Shown here: positions 6,716 to 15,427 of the stretch, in pieces | How positions within the stretch are numbered: the first letter of the stretch is position 1 | Layout of the letters: each line of letters opens with the position of its first letter | NCBI GenBank assembly: GCA_021107945.1 | Contig: JAIORV010000159.1 | Coordinates: forward strand, 1-32,625 | Source of the DNA: Vulcanimicrobiota bacterium | GTDB lineage: Bacteria > Vulcanimicrobiota > JAJTBE01 | Direction of reading: 5' to 3' | DNA: 32,625 nucleotides | The notes under the pieces: generated by a model | Database searches by the model: none | Seen by the model: only the letters and a program-made list of their open reading frames with translations | What the model was told of the DNA's origin: nothing | Program-made: the position numbers and the translations under genes

Positions 6716-8183
6716 TCGGAAGTTTTCCTGGTTGGTTTTGATCCTGTTCATATTTGTTACTTTTGGAAGTTCACATGCAATAATCGAACACATAAACAAA
6801 AATAAGCTCGATAAAGCATTTGCTGAATTTAAAAAAGGCAATCTTGATAAAGCATCAATAATGTATAGGGAAATTATTGAAAAAAATCCGAAAAACTTTC
6901 AAGCGCATTTCGGACTTGGCGTTATTTATCAGGCAAAAAAGAAATATAATCTTGCCCTCAAGCACTTTCAAGCTTGCGTTAGCATTAATCCGAGTTTTGC
7001 TCCCACATACAATAATATGGGATGGATATACTTTGTCACGGGACAATATGACAGAGCTCAACTTGAATATATGAACGCCATAGAAAAAGATCCCACTTAT
7101 TTTCTTGCATACAATAACCTTGGTGCACTTTTTTTCGCGAGAAATCAGGTGGATACGGCCGAGTTTATCTTTAATAAAGTGTTGAAAATGCATCCCAATA
7201 ACTTGATGGCTTTAAACAACATGGGGCTTGTTTATGAGTTCAGGGGTCAATATGATAAAGCTGAACACAAGTTCGGGGAAGTATTATCCATGGATCCTGA
7301 CAATGCAACAGCACAGTTAAACCTTGCAAGAGTTTATTCGAGCCGGGGCAAGTGGGGAAGTGCAAGAAGAATCCTGGAAAAGCTTATAAAAAAAAGACCT
7401 GATTCTCCTGCAATTATCTCCGCCCTTGCGTATTTCCATTTCAGAACGGGAAATATGGAGAAATCAAAGCATTACCTGGAAAAAATTCTAAAAATGAATC
7501 CCGATTATTTCTCTGCAAGAGAGATGTTATCATATATATTAATGAAGGAAGGTAAATACAAAAAAGCGATAACGCACCTTGAGAAGCTTCATAAAATAGC
7601 TCCCTATTATTTTAATGTTTTATATAACCTGGGCTTTTGTTACAGGGAGTCGGAGAAATATGAAAAAGCTATGTTTTATTATAAGAAGGCTCTCAAAATC
7701 AGGCCTGATTCACTTGATACCCTAAACAGCCTGGGTCTTACATACGAGGCGGCAGGGGACTATAATCTTGCTTTTTATTATTATAATCATGCCTTGATGA
7801 AAAATCCTTCCAATACCGATTCTCTTTTAAGTATCTCAAGAATATATATATATTATGGAAAATTGGATGAGGCGGAAATCTACCTTGACAGAATATTGAA
7901 AAATGATATAATGAATAAAGCTGCTATTGTTGAAAAATCATATATATTCTGGAATCGCAACAAGAAAAACCTTGCCATAAACATGGTGAAAAGCGTATTA
8001 AATAAGGATCCTGACTATTTGCCTGCGCTTTATGCATATGGATTATTCAAGTTTTTAAAGGGACAAGAATGTGAAGGTCTTCAGATACTGCGAAAAACTA
8101 TCAATATTGACAACAAATTTTTGAAGGAGATTAAAGAATACCCTCGAATTAACGAAAAACTGGAAAAAAATATACATAATTAA
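6699..8183 (+). CDS. Exported tetratricopeptide-repeat protein (about 13 TPRs)
   Basis: 494 aa. A signal peptide or N-terminal anchor (FSWLVLILFIFVTFGSSHA) is followed by about thirteen consecutive 34-residue TPR units from near residue 35 to 475, with typical N/D-P turns such as IEKNP, VSINP, IEKDP, LKMHP and LSMDP. No other domain is visible. Three starts are possible: GTG 6699, TTG 6702 and ATG 6705. AAAGGAA upstream fits GTG 6699 best by spacing. It overlaps the aldolase-like gene by 17 bp. TPR arrays bind protein partners, so a periplasmic assembly or scaffold role is likely, but the partner is not evident. Confidence 0.85.
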   Translation: MLMGINRKFSWLVLILFIFVTFGSSHAIIEHINKNKLDKAFAEFKKGNLDKASIMYREIIEKNPKNFQAHFGLGVIYQAKKKYNLALKHFQACVSINPSFAPTYNNMGWIYFVTGQYDRAQLEYMNAIEKDPTYFLAYNNLGALFFARNQVDTAEFIFNKVLKMHPNNLMALNNMGLVYEFRGQYDKAEHKFGEVLSMDPDNATAQLNLARVYSSRGKWGSARRILEKLIKKRPDSPAIISALAYFHFRTGNMEKSKHYLEKILKMNPDYFSAREMLSYILMKEGKYKKAITHLEKLHKIAPYYFNVLYNLGFCYRESEKYEKAMFYYKKALKIRPDSLDTLNSLGLTYEAAGDYNLAFYYYNHALMKNPSNTDSLLSISRIYIYYGKLDEAEIYLDRILKNDIMNKAAIVEKSYIFWNRNKKNLAINMVKSVLNKDPDYLPALYAYGLFKFLKGQECEGLQILRKTINIDNKFLKEIKEYPRINEKLEKNIHN

Positions 8184-8186
8184 CTA

Positions 8187-8233
8187 AATTCGATCGAATT
8201 AATAATAACCTTAATAATGAATAAGTCATTATT
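8187..8233. promoter_or_regulatory. Palindrome and hairpin upstream of the XRE regulator
   Basis: AATTCGATCGAATT (8187-8200) is a perfect 14-bp palindrome just after the TPR gene. AATAATGA/TCATTATT (8213-8220 and 8226-8233) forms an 8-bp hairpin with a 5-nt loop. The first could be an operator for the XRE regulator and the second a weak AT-rich terminator. Neither role is proven. Confidence 0.35.
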
Positions 8234-8320
8234 ATTTCTGTTGAACAATTGAAAGATTATTCATGTTTTACAGAAATTTTGTTGTAATAAGTCAAATAAG
8301 CTAGGGAGGTATATATACCG

Positions 8321-8719
8321 GTGAGAAATAATCTCTGGTCCAACTACGTAAAAGAAAAACGAAAAGGAAAGCATCTAACCAGGAGGAAACTGGCTGAATT
8401 GGCAAAAGTTGATCCCAGTTATCTCACCCTGATCGAGAGAGACGGGTTCGTTCCAAGGAAGGATAAAGTCGTCAGATTGGCAAGGGCAATGGGATGTGAT
8501 ATTGACGAATGCCTCTTGACTGCAGGGTATGCTCCGCAGAGAGTGCCTGTAACCGAATTCCTGGAAAGACTCGAACGATATAAGGATGATCGGGACATGG
8601 ACGAGGATCTTAAAAAAGCGGTCAGGGAAATTCGCACTTTCCACGCTGAAGAGCAGAAGAAAGTAGCTCAAATGATTGCCGCATACCTTCAAGTTTTACA
8701 CAAGGGTAAAGAAGGATAG
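8321..8719 (+). CDS. XRE-family helix-turn-helix regulator
   Basis: 132 aa, GTG start with AGGGAGGT at 8303-8310. The N-terminal HTH_XRE domain covers about residues 6-65: LTRRKLAELAKVDPSYLTLIERDG is the classic Cro/CI two-helix pattern, followed by PRKDKVVRLARAMGCDIDECLLTAGY. The C-terminal half is a charged helix-rich stretch (EDLKKAVREIRTFHAEEQKKVAQMI) that may dimerise. It stands as a single-gene unit with its own terminator, so it probably regulates itself or a distant target. A perfect palindrome lies 120 bp upstream. The inducing signal cannot be told. Confidence 0.88.
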   Translation: MRNNLWSNYVKEKRKGKHLTRRKLAELAKVDPSYLTLIERDGFVPRKDKVVRLARAMGCDIDECLLTAGYAPQRVPVTEFLERLERYKDDRDMDEDLKKAVREIRTFHAEEQKKVAQMIAAYLQVLHKGKEG

Positions 8720-8744
8720 TTGAGAATTTTTAGTTTGAACAAAG

Positions 8745-8775
8745 AGCCCCTTAATAGAAGGGGCTTTAGTTTTTT
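8745..8775 (+). terminator. Rho-independent terminator of the XRE gene
   Basis: An 8-bp GC-containing stem AGCCCCTT/AAGGGGCT (8745-8752, 8758-8765) with loop AATAG is followed by TTAG and six T. It lies 25 bp after the stop codon. Confidence 0.92.
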
Positions 8776-8805
8776 ATCTAAATAAGGATAAGCTTTATTT
8801 TTCTT

Positions 8806-9057
8806 TCAAGATACATCTTGTTCGGGTGGTATCCATTCTTCCCAGAATTCACAGGGTGTAAAGTCAAGTTCATTCAGGTTTTTTTGAATCGGAGCCATCA
8901 GGTAGAATTCTTTTTTTTCCCAGCCAAGAATTTTACATGTGAATTTTGTGTATTCAGTATCAATTATCTTTTCAAATTCTCTTCCTATTTCCATCGCGTT
9001 GAGATGACGACATGTGGCACATATTTTAAAAGCGTTTTTCACAACTACATTTTTCAT
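8806..9057 (-). CDS. Small four-cysteine protein, unknown function
   Basis: 83 aa, ATG at 9057 with GGGTGA about 9 nt upstream. It has four cysteines: C13 and C16 in CATC, C41 in FTCKILGW, and C69 in TPCEFWEEW. The spacing suggests a small metal- or Fe-S-binding protein, but no named family was recognised. It is transcribed away from the MarR gene, and the two share the short intergenic region that contains the strong promoter of the MarR gene, so the regulator could control both. Low complexity is absent and the hydrophobic pattern looks like a folded protein. An overlapping plus-strand frame lacks these features. Confidence 0.6.
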   Translation of the reverse strand: MKNVVVKNAFKICATCRHLNAMEIGREFEKIIDTEYTKFTCKILGWEKKEFYLMAPIQKNLNELDFTPCEFWEEWIPPEQDVS

Positions 9058-9075
9058 TCGACAGTCACCCTTTTA

Positions 9076-9104
9076 TTGACATCAACATTATTTTATCATA
9101 TAAT
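9076..9104 (+). promoter_or_regulatory. Consensus sigma-70 promoter of the MarR gene
   Basis: TTGACA (9076-9081), a 17-bp spacer and TATAAT (9099-9104) match the consensus at every position. Transcription would start near 9111, only about 10 nt before ATG 9121, which bears on the choice of start for the MarR gene. Confidence 0.85.
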
Positions 9105-9120
9105 TTATCTGTTTGCATAG

Positions 9121-9648
9121 ATGTTGTCAAATCTTAATATAATTGGAGTTGATCAGTTGGATACAAGGCAATCTTCTGAAATTCTGGAAAAATTGATACC
9201 ATATATCTATAGGATGTTAAGAAGCGAAAAAAATGATTATTATAAGAAGTACTCACTTACACCGACACAAATGGATGTACTGAGCACATTAAAGACAGGC
9301 AGCATGAATTTATCCACTCTGAGCGAATTAGTCCTCCTTGACAGTAGCACGCTTGTGGGTATAGTGGATAAATTAGAGAAGAGAGAATTATTAATAAAGA
9401 AAGTCAGTCCAAAGGATCGCAGGAAAAACAATTTGAAATTAACCCGGAAGGGTAATAATTTATTAAGATCAATTCCACCGTTTACAAGTCCGATCCTCAA
9501 ATTAGCAATTGAAAAACTGGGTGATAAAGAAAAAAAGCAATTTATTGACATTATGAATAGCATATTGAGGAATCTGGAGTTAGAGGATTTAATGATATCG
9601 AGTAAGAATGAGCTCAAACCTGTTTCTCCAATAGCAACGGTTCTATAA
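9121..9648 (+). CDS. MarR-family transcriptional regulator
   Basis: 175 aa from ATG 9121, or 163 aa from TTG 9157. The winged helix-turn-helix is plain: LTPTQMDVLSTLKTG, then LSTLSELVLLDSSTLVGIVDKLEKRELL as recognition helix region, and the wing DRRKNNLKLTRKG. Flanking helices would form the dimer interface. MarR proteins usually repress their own promoter and a neighbouring gene until a ligand or oxidant is bound. There is no cysteine. The promoter ends so near ATG 9121 that no ribosome site fits there, while GGAG at 9145-9148 suits TTG 9157. The divergent four-cysteine gene is a plausible second target. Confidence 0.88.
   Translation: MLSNLNIIGVDQLDTRQSSEILEKLIPYIYRMLRSEKNDYYKKYSLTPTQMDVLSTLKTGSMNLSTLSELVLLDSSTLVGIVDKLEKRELLIKKVSPKDRRKNNLKLTRKGNNLLRSIPPFTSPILKLAIEKLGDKEKKQFIDIMNSILRNLELEDLMISSKNELKPVSPIATVL
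9143..9159 (+). promoter_or_regulatory. Ribosome site favouring the TTG 9157 start of the MarR gene
   Basis: TTGGAG at 9143-9148 lies 8 nt before an in-frame TTG at 9157-9159. Given a transcript start near 9111, this is the better supported initiation site unless the gene is translated almost leaderless from 9121. Confidence 0.45.
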
Positions 9649-9736
9649 AGCAAGTGACAAAGCTTTTTCCAATAAATAATGTCATCCTTCTTATCTCTGC
9701 GTTCTTCGCTATAAAAGATTATGGAGTTTTTACTAT

Positions 9737-12277
9737 ATGAATATACAAAATTTATTTAATTTTATGGAGTTATTGCAGGTTCAGAAACCTGCCCGCTATA
9801 TGAACGGCGAATGGAATTCTATTCATAATCGCAAGGAAAAAGAATTCTCCTTCGCTCTTGCATTTCCCGATGCATATGAAGTTGCCCAGTCGGGTTTGGG
9901 CTTTAAGATACTGTATCATATAATAAATGAACATAGAAATTTTTCATGTGAACGTGTTTTTGCCCCAATGCCCGATATGGAAAAATTCCAAAGAGATAAC
10001 AAGATTCCACTTTTTTCGTTGGAGTCAAAAACGCCATTATCACAATTTGATATTATTGGCTTTACACTTCAATATGAAATGACATATTCCAACATACTCA
10101 ACATTCTTGACATGGGAGGAATCCCTCTTCGAAGCTCAAACAGGGATGAAAGCTATCCGATTATTATCGGCGGAGGACCTGGAGCTTTTAACCCGGAGCC
10201 TGTGGCGGACTTTTTCGACCTGTTCGTGGTAGGTGATGGAGAGGAAGTTATTAACGAGATTTTAGATGTTTACAGTGAGTGGAAATCCGAAGGAAGTAAT
10301 AAAAAGGAAGAATTTCTGGTTAAATGCGCCAAAATTCAAGGCGTATATATACCGTCTTTTTATGATGTCAAATACGATAAAAGTACTGGTCATATAGATT
10401 ACCTCGCTCCAAATCGAACATGCGTTCCCCCCGCTGTAAAGAAACGAATAGTGCAAAATCTGGATGATGTGGATTTTCCCACAAAACCTGTTATTCCGTA
10501 TATCCAGACAATTCATGACAGAATAATGCTTGAGATATTCCGGGGATGCACCAGAGGGTGTCGATTTTGCAGGGCAGGATATATTTACAGACCGATAAGG
10601 GAAAGATCCATTGACAAACTCCTGGATATGGCATCGGAAAGTGTAGATTCAACAGGATATGATGAAATATCTCTTCTCTCTCTGAGCTGCAGTGATTATT
10701 CACAGATTGAAAAGCTTATCGGTTCCCTTTGCGAAGAATTTTCCGGCAGGGGCATAAATGTTTCCCTTCCGTCGCTGAGAATGGACAATTTCTCACTCAA
10801 GCTGGCGGATATCGTAAGGACAAAGAGAAAGGCCGGGCTTACCTTTGCGCCCGAAGCAGGGTCACAGAGATTGAGAGATGTTATCAATAAAAACATCACG
10901 GAATCTCAGATCCTGGATACATTGAAAAAAACCCGGGAAATAGGATGGCAAAGAGTAAAACTCTATTTTATGATAGGACTCCCCACGGAAACCCATGAGG
11001 ATTTAAACGAGATAATCCAACTGGTTCGCAAAATAAAGAAAACAACCAGGTTGAACCTCACGGTCAGCATCTCCCATTTTGTTCCTCAACCTTCAACTCC
11101 ATTCCAGTGGGAGCCTATGGAGTCAATCGAATCTCTTCTAAAGAAGATTTATTATTTGAAAGATAATCTACGTAACAAAGGAATACAATTCAATTATCAT
11201 GATCCGCAAACAAGCTTCCTTGAATCCGTATTTACCCGGGGTGACAGGCTTCTATCAGAGGTAATCGAACAAGCGTTCTATAATGGAGCTCGCTTTGATG
11301 GATGGAGTGAATTTTTCAATTATTCAATTTGGGTAAATGCTTTCAAAGAAAAGAATGTCAATCTGGAAAAATATACAGGCAGAATCAGCGCAGATAGAAT
11401 TTTGCCATGGAGAAATATTGACACAGGAGTCACGCAAGAATACCTTGAGTCTGAGAGAAAACGATCACTGGAGGGGGCTGTTACAACTGATTGCAGGGTA
11501 ACCGAATGCACCGGCTGCGGAGTCTGTTCAGGCTCAATCGGAAATGTGTTATCAAAGGAACTGTCCCGGGGGATGATTGTTGAAAATACAGGCGAAAATA
11601 ATGAAATTAATAAGCAGGCGCAGAGGCTAAGGATAAAGTTCAGTAAGAAAGGAAGACTTCGCTGGATCTCGCATCTTGATTTACAAAGAACATTTGAGAA
11701 AGTCCTGAGAAGGGCACGACTTCCAATTTCTTATTCAGAAGGATTTCATCCAAGACCCCGCTTATCTCTTGCTCTTCCGCTCCCACTTGGATATACAAGC
11801 GATTGCGAAGTTGCGGATATGACTTTATTTGAGAAGATGCAGGTTGAGAATTTTAAAGAATCCCTGGAGAAGCAATTGCCAGATGGTATAGAAATAAAGT
11901 CTGTCAGTGATACAACTTTATTTCAAAAATCAATAATGTCATTTTCTCTTAAAATTACATATCTGATAACCCTTCCATTTAAAGGTGAAAAGACTGAAGA
12001 GATATGCTCTTCAATGAAGGATTTTCTCGATAATAGAGAAATTATGATCAGCAGGAAAGGAAAGGATATTAACATAAGACCTTTCGTTGATAGACTCGAG
12101 TTGAAAGTCCCTGACGGGATTTTTAAGCTTTATATGGATCTTATTGTAAAACCCGATGGAAGCGTAAAACCAGATGAAGTAATCGGTAGAATATTTAATA
12201 AAAAAATTGCAGATCTTTCAACATATCATCGACTAACAATTTTAATGAACAAGGATGGTCGTTGGTTACATCCATAA
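9737..12277 (+). CDS. TIGR03960-type B12-binding radical SAM protein fused to DUF2344
   Basis: 846 aa. Residues about 30-200 form the cobalamin-binding-like domain (FALAFPDAYEVAQSGLGFKIL, IIIGGGPGAFNPEP). The radical SAM core follows with C271, C275 and C278 in CTRGCRFC, which ligate a [4Fe-4S] cluster. A second cysteine group, C586, C591, C594 and C597, is typical of this family and may hold another cluster. From about 630 onward is the DUF2344 / TIGR03936 domain, starting LRIKFSKKGRLRWISHLD and including SEGFHPRPRLSLALPLPLG. ATG 9737 has GGAG at 9723-9726. The family commonly precedes rng and is thought linked to RNA or ribosome maturation, though its reaction is not settled. Here a kinase gene separates it from rng. 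Confidence 0.92.
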   Translation: MNIQNLFNFMELLQVQKPARYMNGEWNSIHNRKEKEFSFALAFPDAYEVAQSGLGFKILYHIINEHRNFSCERVFAPMPDMEKFQRDNKIPLFSLESKTPLSQFDIIGFTLQYEMTYSNILNILDMGGIPLRSSNRDESYPIIIGGGPGAFNPEPVADFFDLFVVGDGEEVINEILDVYSEWKSEGSNKKEEFLVKCAKIQGVYIPSFYDVKYDKSTGHIDYLAPNRTCVPPAVKKRIVQNLDDVDFPTKPVIPYIQTIHDRIMLEIFRGCTRGCRFCRAGYIYRPIRERSIDKLLDMASESVDSTGYDEISLLSLSCSDYSQIEKLIGSLCEEFSGRGINVSLPSLRMDNFSLKLADIVRTKRKAGLTFAPEAGSQRLRDVINKNITESQILDTLKKTREIGWQRVKLYFMIGLPTETHEDLNEIIQLVRKIKKTTRLNLTVSISHFVPQPSTPFQWEPMESIESLLKKIYYLKDNLRNKGIQFNYHDPQTSFLESVFTRGDRLLSEVIEQAFYNGARFDGWSEFFNYSIWVNAFKEKNVNLEKYTGRISADRILPWRNIDTGVTQEYLESERKRSLEGAVTTDCRVTECTGCGVCSGSIGNVLSKELSRGMIVENTGENNEINKQAQRLRIKFSKKGRLRWISHLDLQRTFEKVLRRARLPISYSEGFHPRPRLSLALPLPLGYTSDCEVADMTLFEKMQVENFKESLEKQLPDGIEIKSVSDTTLFQKSIMSFSLKITYLITLPFKGEKTEEICSSMKDFLDNREIMISRKGKDINIRPFVDRLELKVPDGIFKLYMDLIVKPDGSVKPDEVIGRIFNKKIADLSTYHRLTILMNKDGRWLHP

Positions 12278-12280
12278 AGA

Positions 12281-12295
12281 AAAGGTGTATTTATA
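12281..12295 (+). promoter_or_regulatory. Possible non-canonical ATA start of the hybrid kinase
   Basis: AAAGG at 12281-12285 lies 7 nt before an in-frame ATA at 12293. The frame is open from 12278 and encodes a coding-like extension with a hydrophobic helix. No ATG, GTG or TTG with a ribosome site is present until 12362, where the TTG has no ribosome site either. Confidence 0.3.
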
Positions 12296-12361
12296 GATTC
12301 CTTTGAAAAAATAAAAGAACGGGTAGTTATAATAGTCTGGGTACTGGCCTCTTTTTCAGTA

Positions 12362-15300
12362 TTGGCGTTTATGTTCCGCAAATCAACTCTTGTATTACCA
12401 AAGTTTGTCTATCTGATTCTGGGTATTGTTATACTTGGAAATATAGCACTGACCATCCCAAAAATTCGCAAAATGCTGACGCCAAATCTCTTCCTCGGAA
12501 TGATTGTGGTATATGCGGTTGCGATAGTAGTCCTGCTTGCCTATAGTGAAGATGCCAGCATGGGGCAGTCTTCAGGAAATTCGTTTTCAGAAAGTCCATA
12601 TTTTCTCATCTTCCTCTTTCCCATAATCCTTGCAAGTTTATATTATGGCATGCGTGGAGCTGCATTTATTGCAACTTTGATAGGTGTTATTGATATTGCT
12701 GCAAATCTTATAATGGTCAGCATATTAAAAGATTATAACATTGAAGATGTTTTCAATTTCTCCACACTTGTAAGATTGGCTCTATACTATTTAATTGCAC
12801 TTTTCATTAGTAATATTCAGGAAGAGAAGATGAAGATAGTAAAAGTCAAGGATGAGAAATCCGAGGAGTATAAAAAACTCGTCAAGAAGCTAAGCCTTGT
12901 TAATGAAAAACTCGAAAAAGATGTTGCAAAAATTGAGGAAGAAAGAAACAAGGCGGCAACAACGGCAAAGAAAACCAAGCTGCTCCTTAATATTTCGCAA
13001 AATTTGTCCCAGAATCTTGACCTGCGAATGATCCTCTCGGCTACCCTTACCAAAATTCGCGAACTTGTACTTTATCATTCAGGAGCTATTTTCTTTTATG
13101 ACTCGGATAAGAGCGAGCTATATATGGCCGCCCATGAGGGACTCTATGAAGATGAGATGCAAATAAACCTGCGGTCTGACATTGGCATTCCATATATGGT
13201 GGCACAAACAAGAAGATCTCTTGTAATTAACGATACGGCAAATGACCCGAGATTCAATACCATATTATCCAACGAGCAAAGCGTCAAGGTAAACTCGGCT
13301 ATCTATCTTCCAATAACACATGAAAAAGAAGTTTTTGGCGTTATTTGCCTTTGGAGTATGGAGAAGAATAGCTATGGTGAAGAAGATATCCGACTTCTCA
13401 CAACGGTTACAAGAGAAGCCGCGAGGTCTATTAACAACGCCGAGCTATACAAAAAACTTGATACAAGGTTCAACTTTGTAATCACTCTCTGGCAGATTTC
13501 AAAAAGTCTGACTTCCTCGTTAGACCTTTCAGCTTCATGGGAAAAAGTTCTCGAAGAAGTATTAAGAACAACCGGTTATCTTTTTAACTCGGATAAATTA
13601 ATATTTTTCCAGTATAAAAAAGAATTAAGAGAATTGTCTCCTTACATTGCAATAAATGTAAGTAATGCTACAAAGAAAAACTTTGTTATTAAATTGAAAC
13701 AGGAAGAGGGAAGTTTGCCGGAATTCATGGTTTCGAATTTTCAGGTTCACAATGTTAGAGCGGAAGCACGCTTCTCTATGATTGCTCCCTTCGCTGTGAA
13801 AGAAGGATTTACTTCAATGCTATGGTCTCCTCTGCGGGGGAGAAACAGACTTATTGGGTCGCTTGCTCTTTTTTCTACGGAACAAAGAAAATGGACTTCA
13901 GAAGATATACAGTGGCTTGACATTTTTACAAATATGCTCTCCATGACATTAGAAAACGTTCAGCTACTCGTTGACCTTGTCTCGGAGAAAACTCAGCTTC
14001 AGGCACTTATTGATAATGTACCGGAGGGAGTTTATACAACCGACGCAAACCGCAGAATTTTGACCTGGAACCGTGCAGCCGAGAAAATAACCGGCTTCAA
14101 GATGTCAGATGTTACGGGGAATGATTGTTGCAATACCATTCAATGCCAGAATGTTGAAAATACATTTTGCAAAGATAATTGCCCCATAAATTTAGCCATT
14201 GAAAAACAGGAAAAAGTTGATTCAGGACTTGAAAACGTTTTCATCATAAACTCACAAAAAGAACTTATTCCTGCATTTATAACAGCCGCTCCCATTTTTG
14301 ACGAAGCAGGACAGGTGAACGGTGCTATTATGGTCTTCAGAGACATCACCAAAGAAAAGGAAATCGAGCGGATGAAAGAGGAGTTTCTCGCAACAATTAC
14401 ACATGACCTCAAGAGTCCGTTGGCATCAATAATGGGATATACGGAGCTTATATTAAACCCGAAACTTGGGACCGTTACTCAGAATCAAAAAGAATTCCTG
14501 AACGCTATACTCAGGGCTTCAAATACGCTACAAATTTTGATAAATAATATCCTTGAAAGTACAAGAATGGAAGCAGGCAAGATGACATTCAACCCGGTTC
14601 TTTTCAAACTCTCGGATCTCGTTACAGAAATAGCAGAAATGTTCAGACCTCTGCTTGCACATAAATCCCTCAATTTTGAAGCCCCGGTAGATACTTCTAT
14701 TGTTGTCTATGGCGACAGAGAAAAACTTAGGGAAGTATTCATTAACCTCATTAGTAATGCGCTCAAATTCACACCGGAAGGAGGACTTATAAGCATTGGC
14801 GGCGTGAAACTAAATGGGCAGGCGGAAGTCAGAGTGTCGGACACAGGAAAAGGAATACCTAACTCGGAAATACCAAAACTTTTCCAGAAATTCTCCCAGG
14901 TAAAGGGAGAAAAAAGAGGAACCGGACTGGGGTTATATATTTGCAAAAGAATTGTGGAAGCCCATGAACAGAAGATATGGGTTGAAAGTGTAGTAGGGGA
15001 GGGAACTAGCTTTATTTTCACTCTCCCCACATATAAGAATGTTGTTGATAAGAGTGCCCAAAAAACTATCCTGATTGTTGAGAATGATGAGCCTCTTGCA
15101 GGAAAAATGAAAAAATCTTTAATTGAGCATGAATATCATGTGAATGTTGCTCCGGGTTTCGAAGAAGCTTTGAAGCTGTTGAATGATGATGATGAGCAAT
15201 TGCCGCAAGTCGCTGTGATCGATTGGCATCTTCCTGACGGAGAGGCACTCAAGTTAATGGAATATATAAGAGAAAATGAGAAGCTGGATGATATGGCTTT

Positions 15301-15415
15301 GTTACTCCTTTGTGATTACCGGGAAGAAATCAGCGGCGATTTTGACGCTGTGGTGAATAAGCCTATCAATTTCAGGGATTTATTAATGAAAGCCAATGCG
15401 TTTGCTCAACCATAG
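12362..15415 (+). CDS. Membrane hybrid histidine kinase with two GAF, a Cys-rich PAS and a receiver domain
   Basis: 1017 aa from TTG 12362. Order: several membrane helices (to about 150), coiled coil (155-205), GAF (215-365), second GAF (375-545), PAS (550-668), HisKA with H681 in THDLKSP, HATPase (NLISNALKF, DTGKGI, GTGLGL), and a receiver at about 899-1017 with D954 and a late Lys-Pro. It should autophosphorylate H681 and pass phosphate to D954. The PAS carries five cysteines at 589, 590, 595, 603 and 607, which suggests redox or metal sensing. No separate output regulator lies beside it. The frame continues upstream, so the real start may be near 12293. It sits between the radical SAM gene and rng with short gaps, probably cotranscribed with at least the former. 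Confidence 0.93.
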   Translation: MAFMFRKSTLVLPKFVYLILGIVILGNIALTIPKIRKMLTPNLFLGMIVVYAVAIVVLLAYSEDASMGQSSGNSFSESPYFLIFLFPIILASLYYGMRGAAFIATLIGVIDIAANLIMVSILKDYNIEDVFNFSTLVRLALYYLIALFISNIQEEKMKIVKVKDEKSEEYKKLVKKLSLVNEKLEKDVAKIEEERNKAATTAKKTKLLLNISQNLSQNLDLRMILSATLTKIRELVLYHSGAIFFYDSDKSELYMAAHEGLYEDEMQINLRSDIGIPYMVAQTRRSLVINDTANDPRFNTILSNEQSVKVNSAIYLPITHEKEVFGVICLWSMEKNSYGEEDIRLLTTVTREAARSINNAELYKKLDTRFNFVITLWQISKSLTSSLDLSASWEKVLEEVLRTTGYLFNSDKLIFFQYKKELRELSPYIAINVSNATKKNFVIKLKQEEGSLPEFMVSNFQVHNVRAEARFSMIAPFAVKEGFTSMLWSPLRGRNRLIGSLALFSTEQRKWTSEDIQWLDIFTNMLSMTLENVQLLVDLVSEKTQLQALIDNVPEGVYTTDANRRILTWNRAAEKITGFKMSDVTGNDCCNTIQCQNVENTFCKDNCPINLAIEKQEKVDSGLENVFIINSQKELIPAFITAAPIFDEAGQVNGAIMVFRDITKEKEIERMKEEFLATITHDLKSPLASIMGYTELILNPKLGTVTQNQKEFLNAILRASNTLQILINNILESTRMEAGKMTFNPVLFKLSDLVTEIAEMFRPLLAHKSLNFEAPVDTSIVVYGDREKLREVFINLISNALKFTPEGGLISIGGVKLNGQAEVRVSDTGKGIPNSEIPKLFQKFSQVKGEKRGTGLGLYICKRIVEAHEQKIWVESVVGEGTSFIFTLPTYKNVVDKSAQKTILIVENDEPLAGKMKKSLIEHEYHVNVAPGFEEALKLLNDDDEQLPQVAVIDWHLPDGEALKLMEYIRENEKLDDMALLLLCDYREEISGDFDAVVNKPINFRDLLMKANAFAQP

Positions 15416-15427
15416 ATTAGTAAGTAT

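Noticed and set aside
8818-9120. 100-codon plus-strand frame
   Set aside because: It is antisense to the four-cysteine gene, has no ribosome site, and runs through the MarR promoter.
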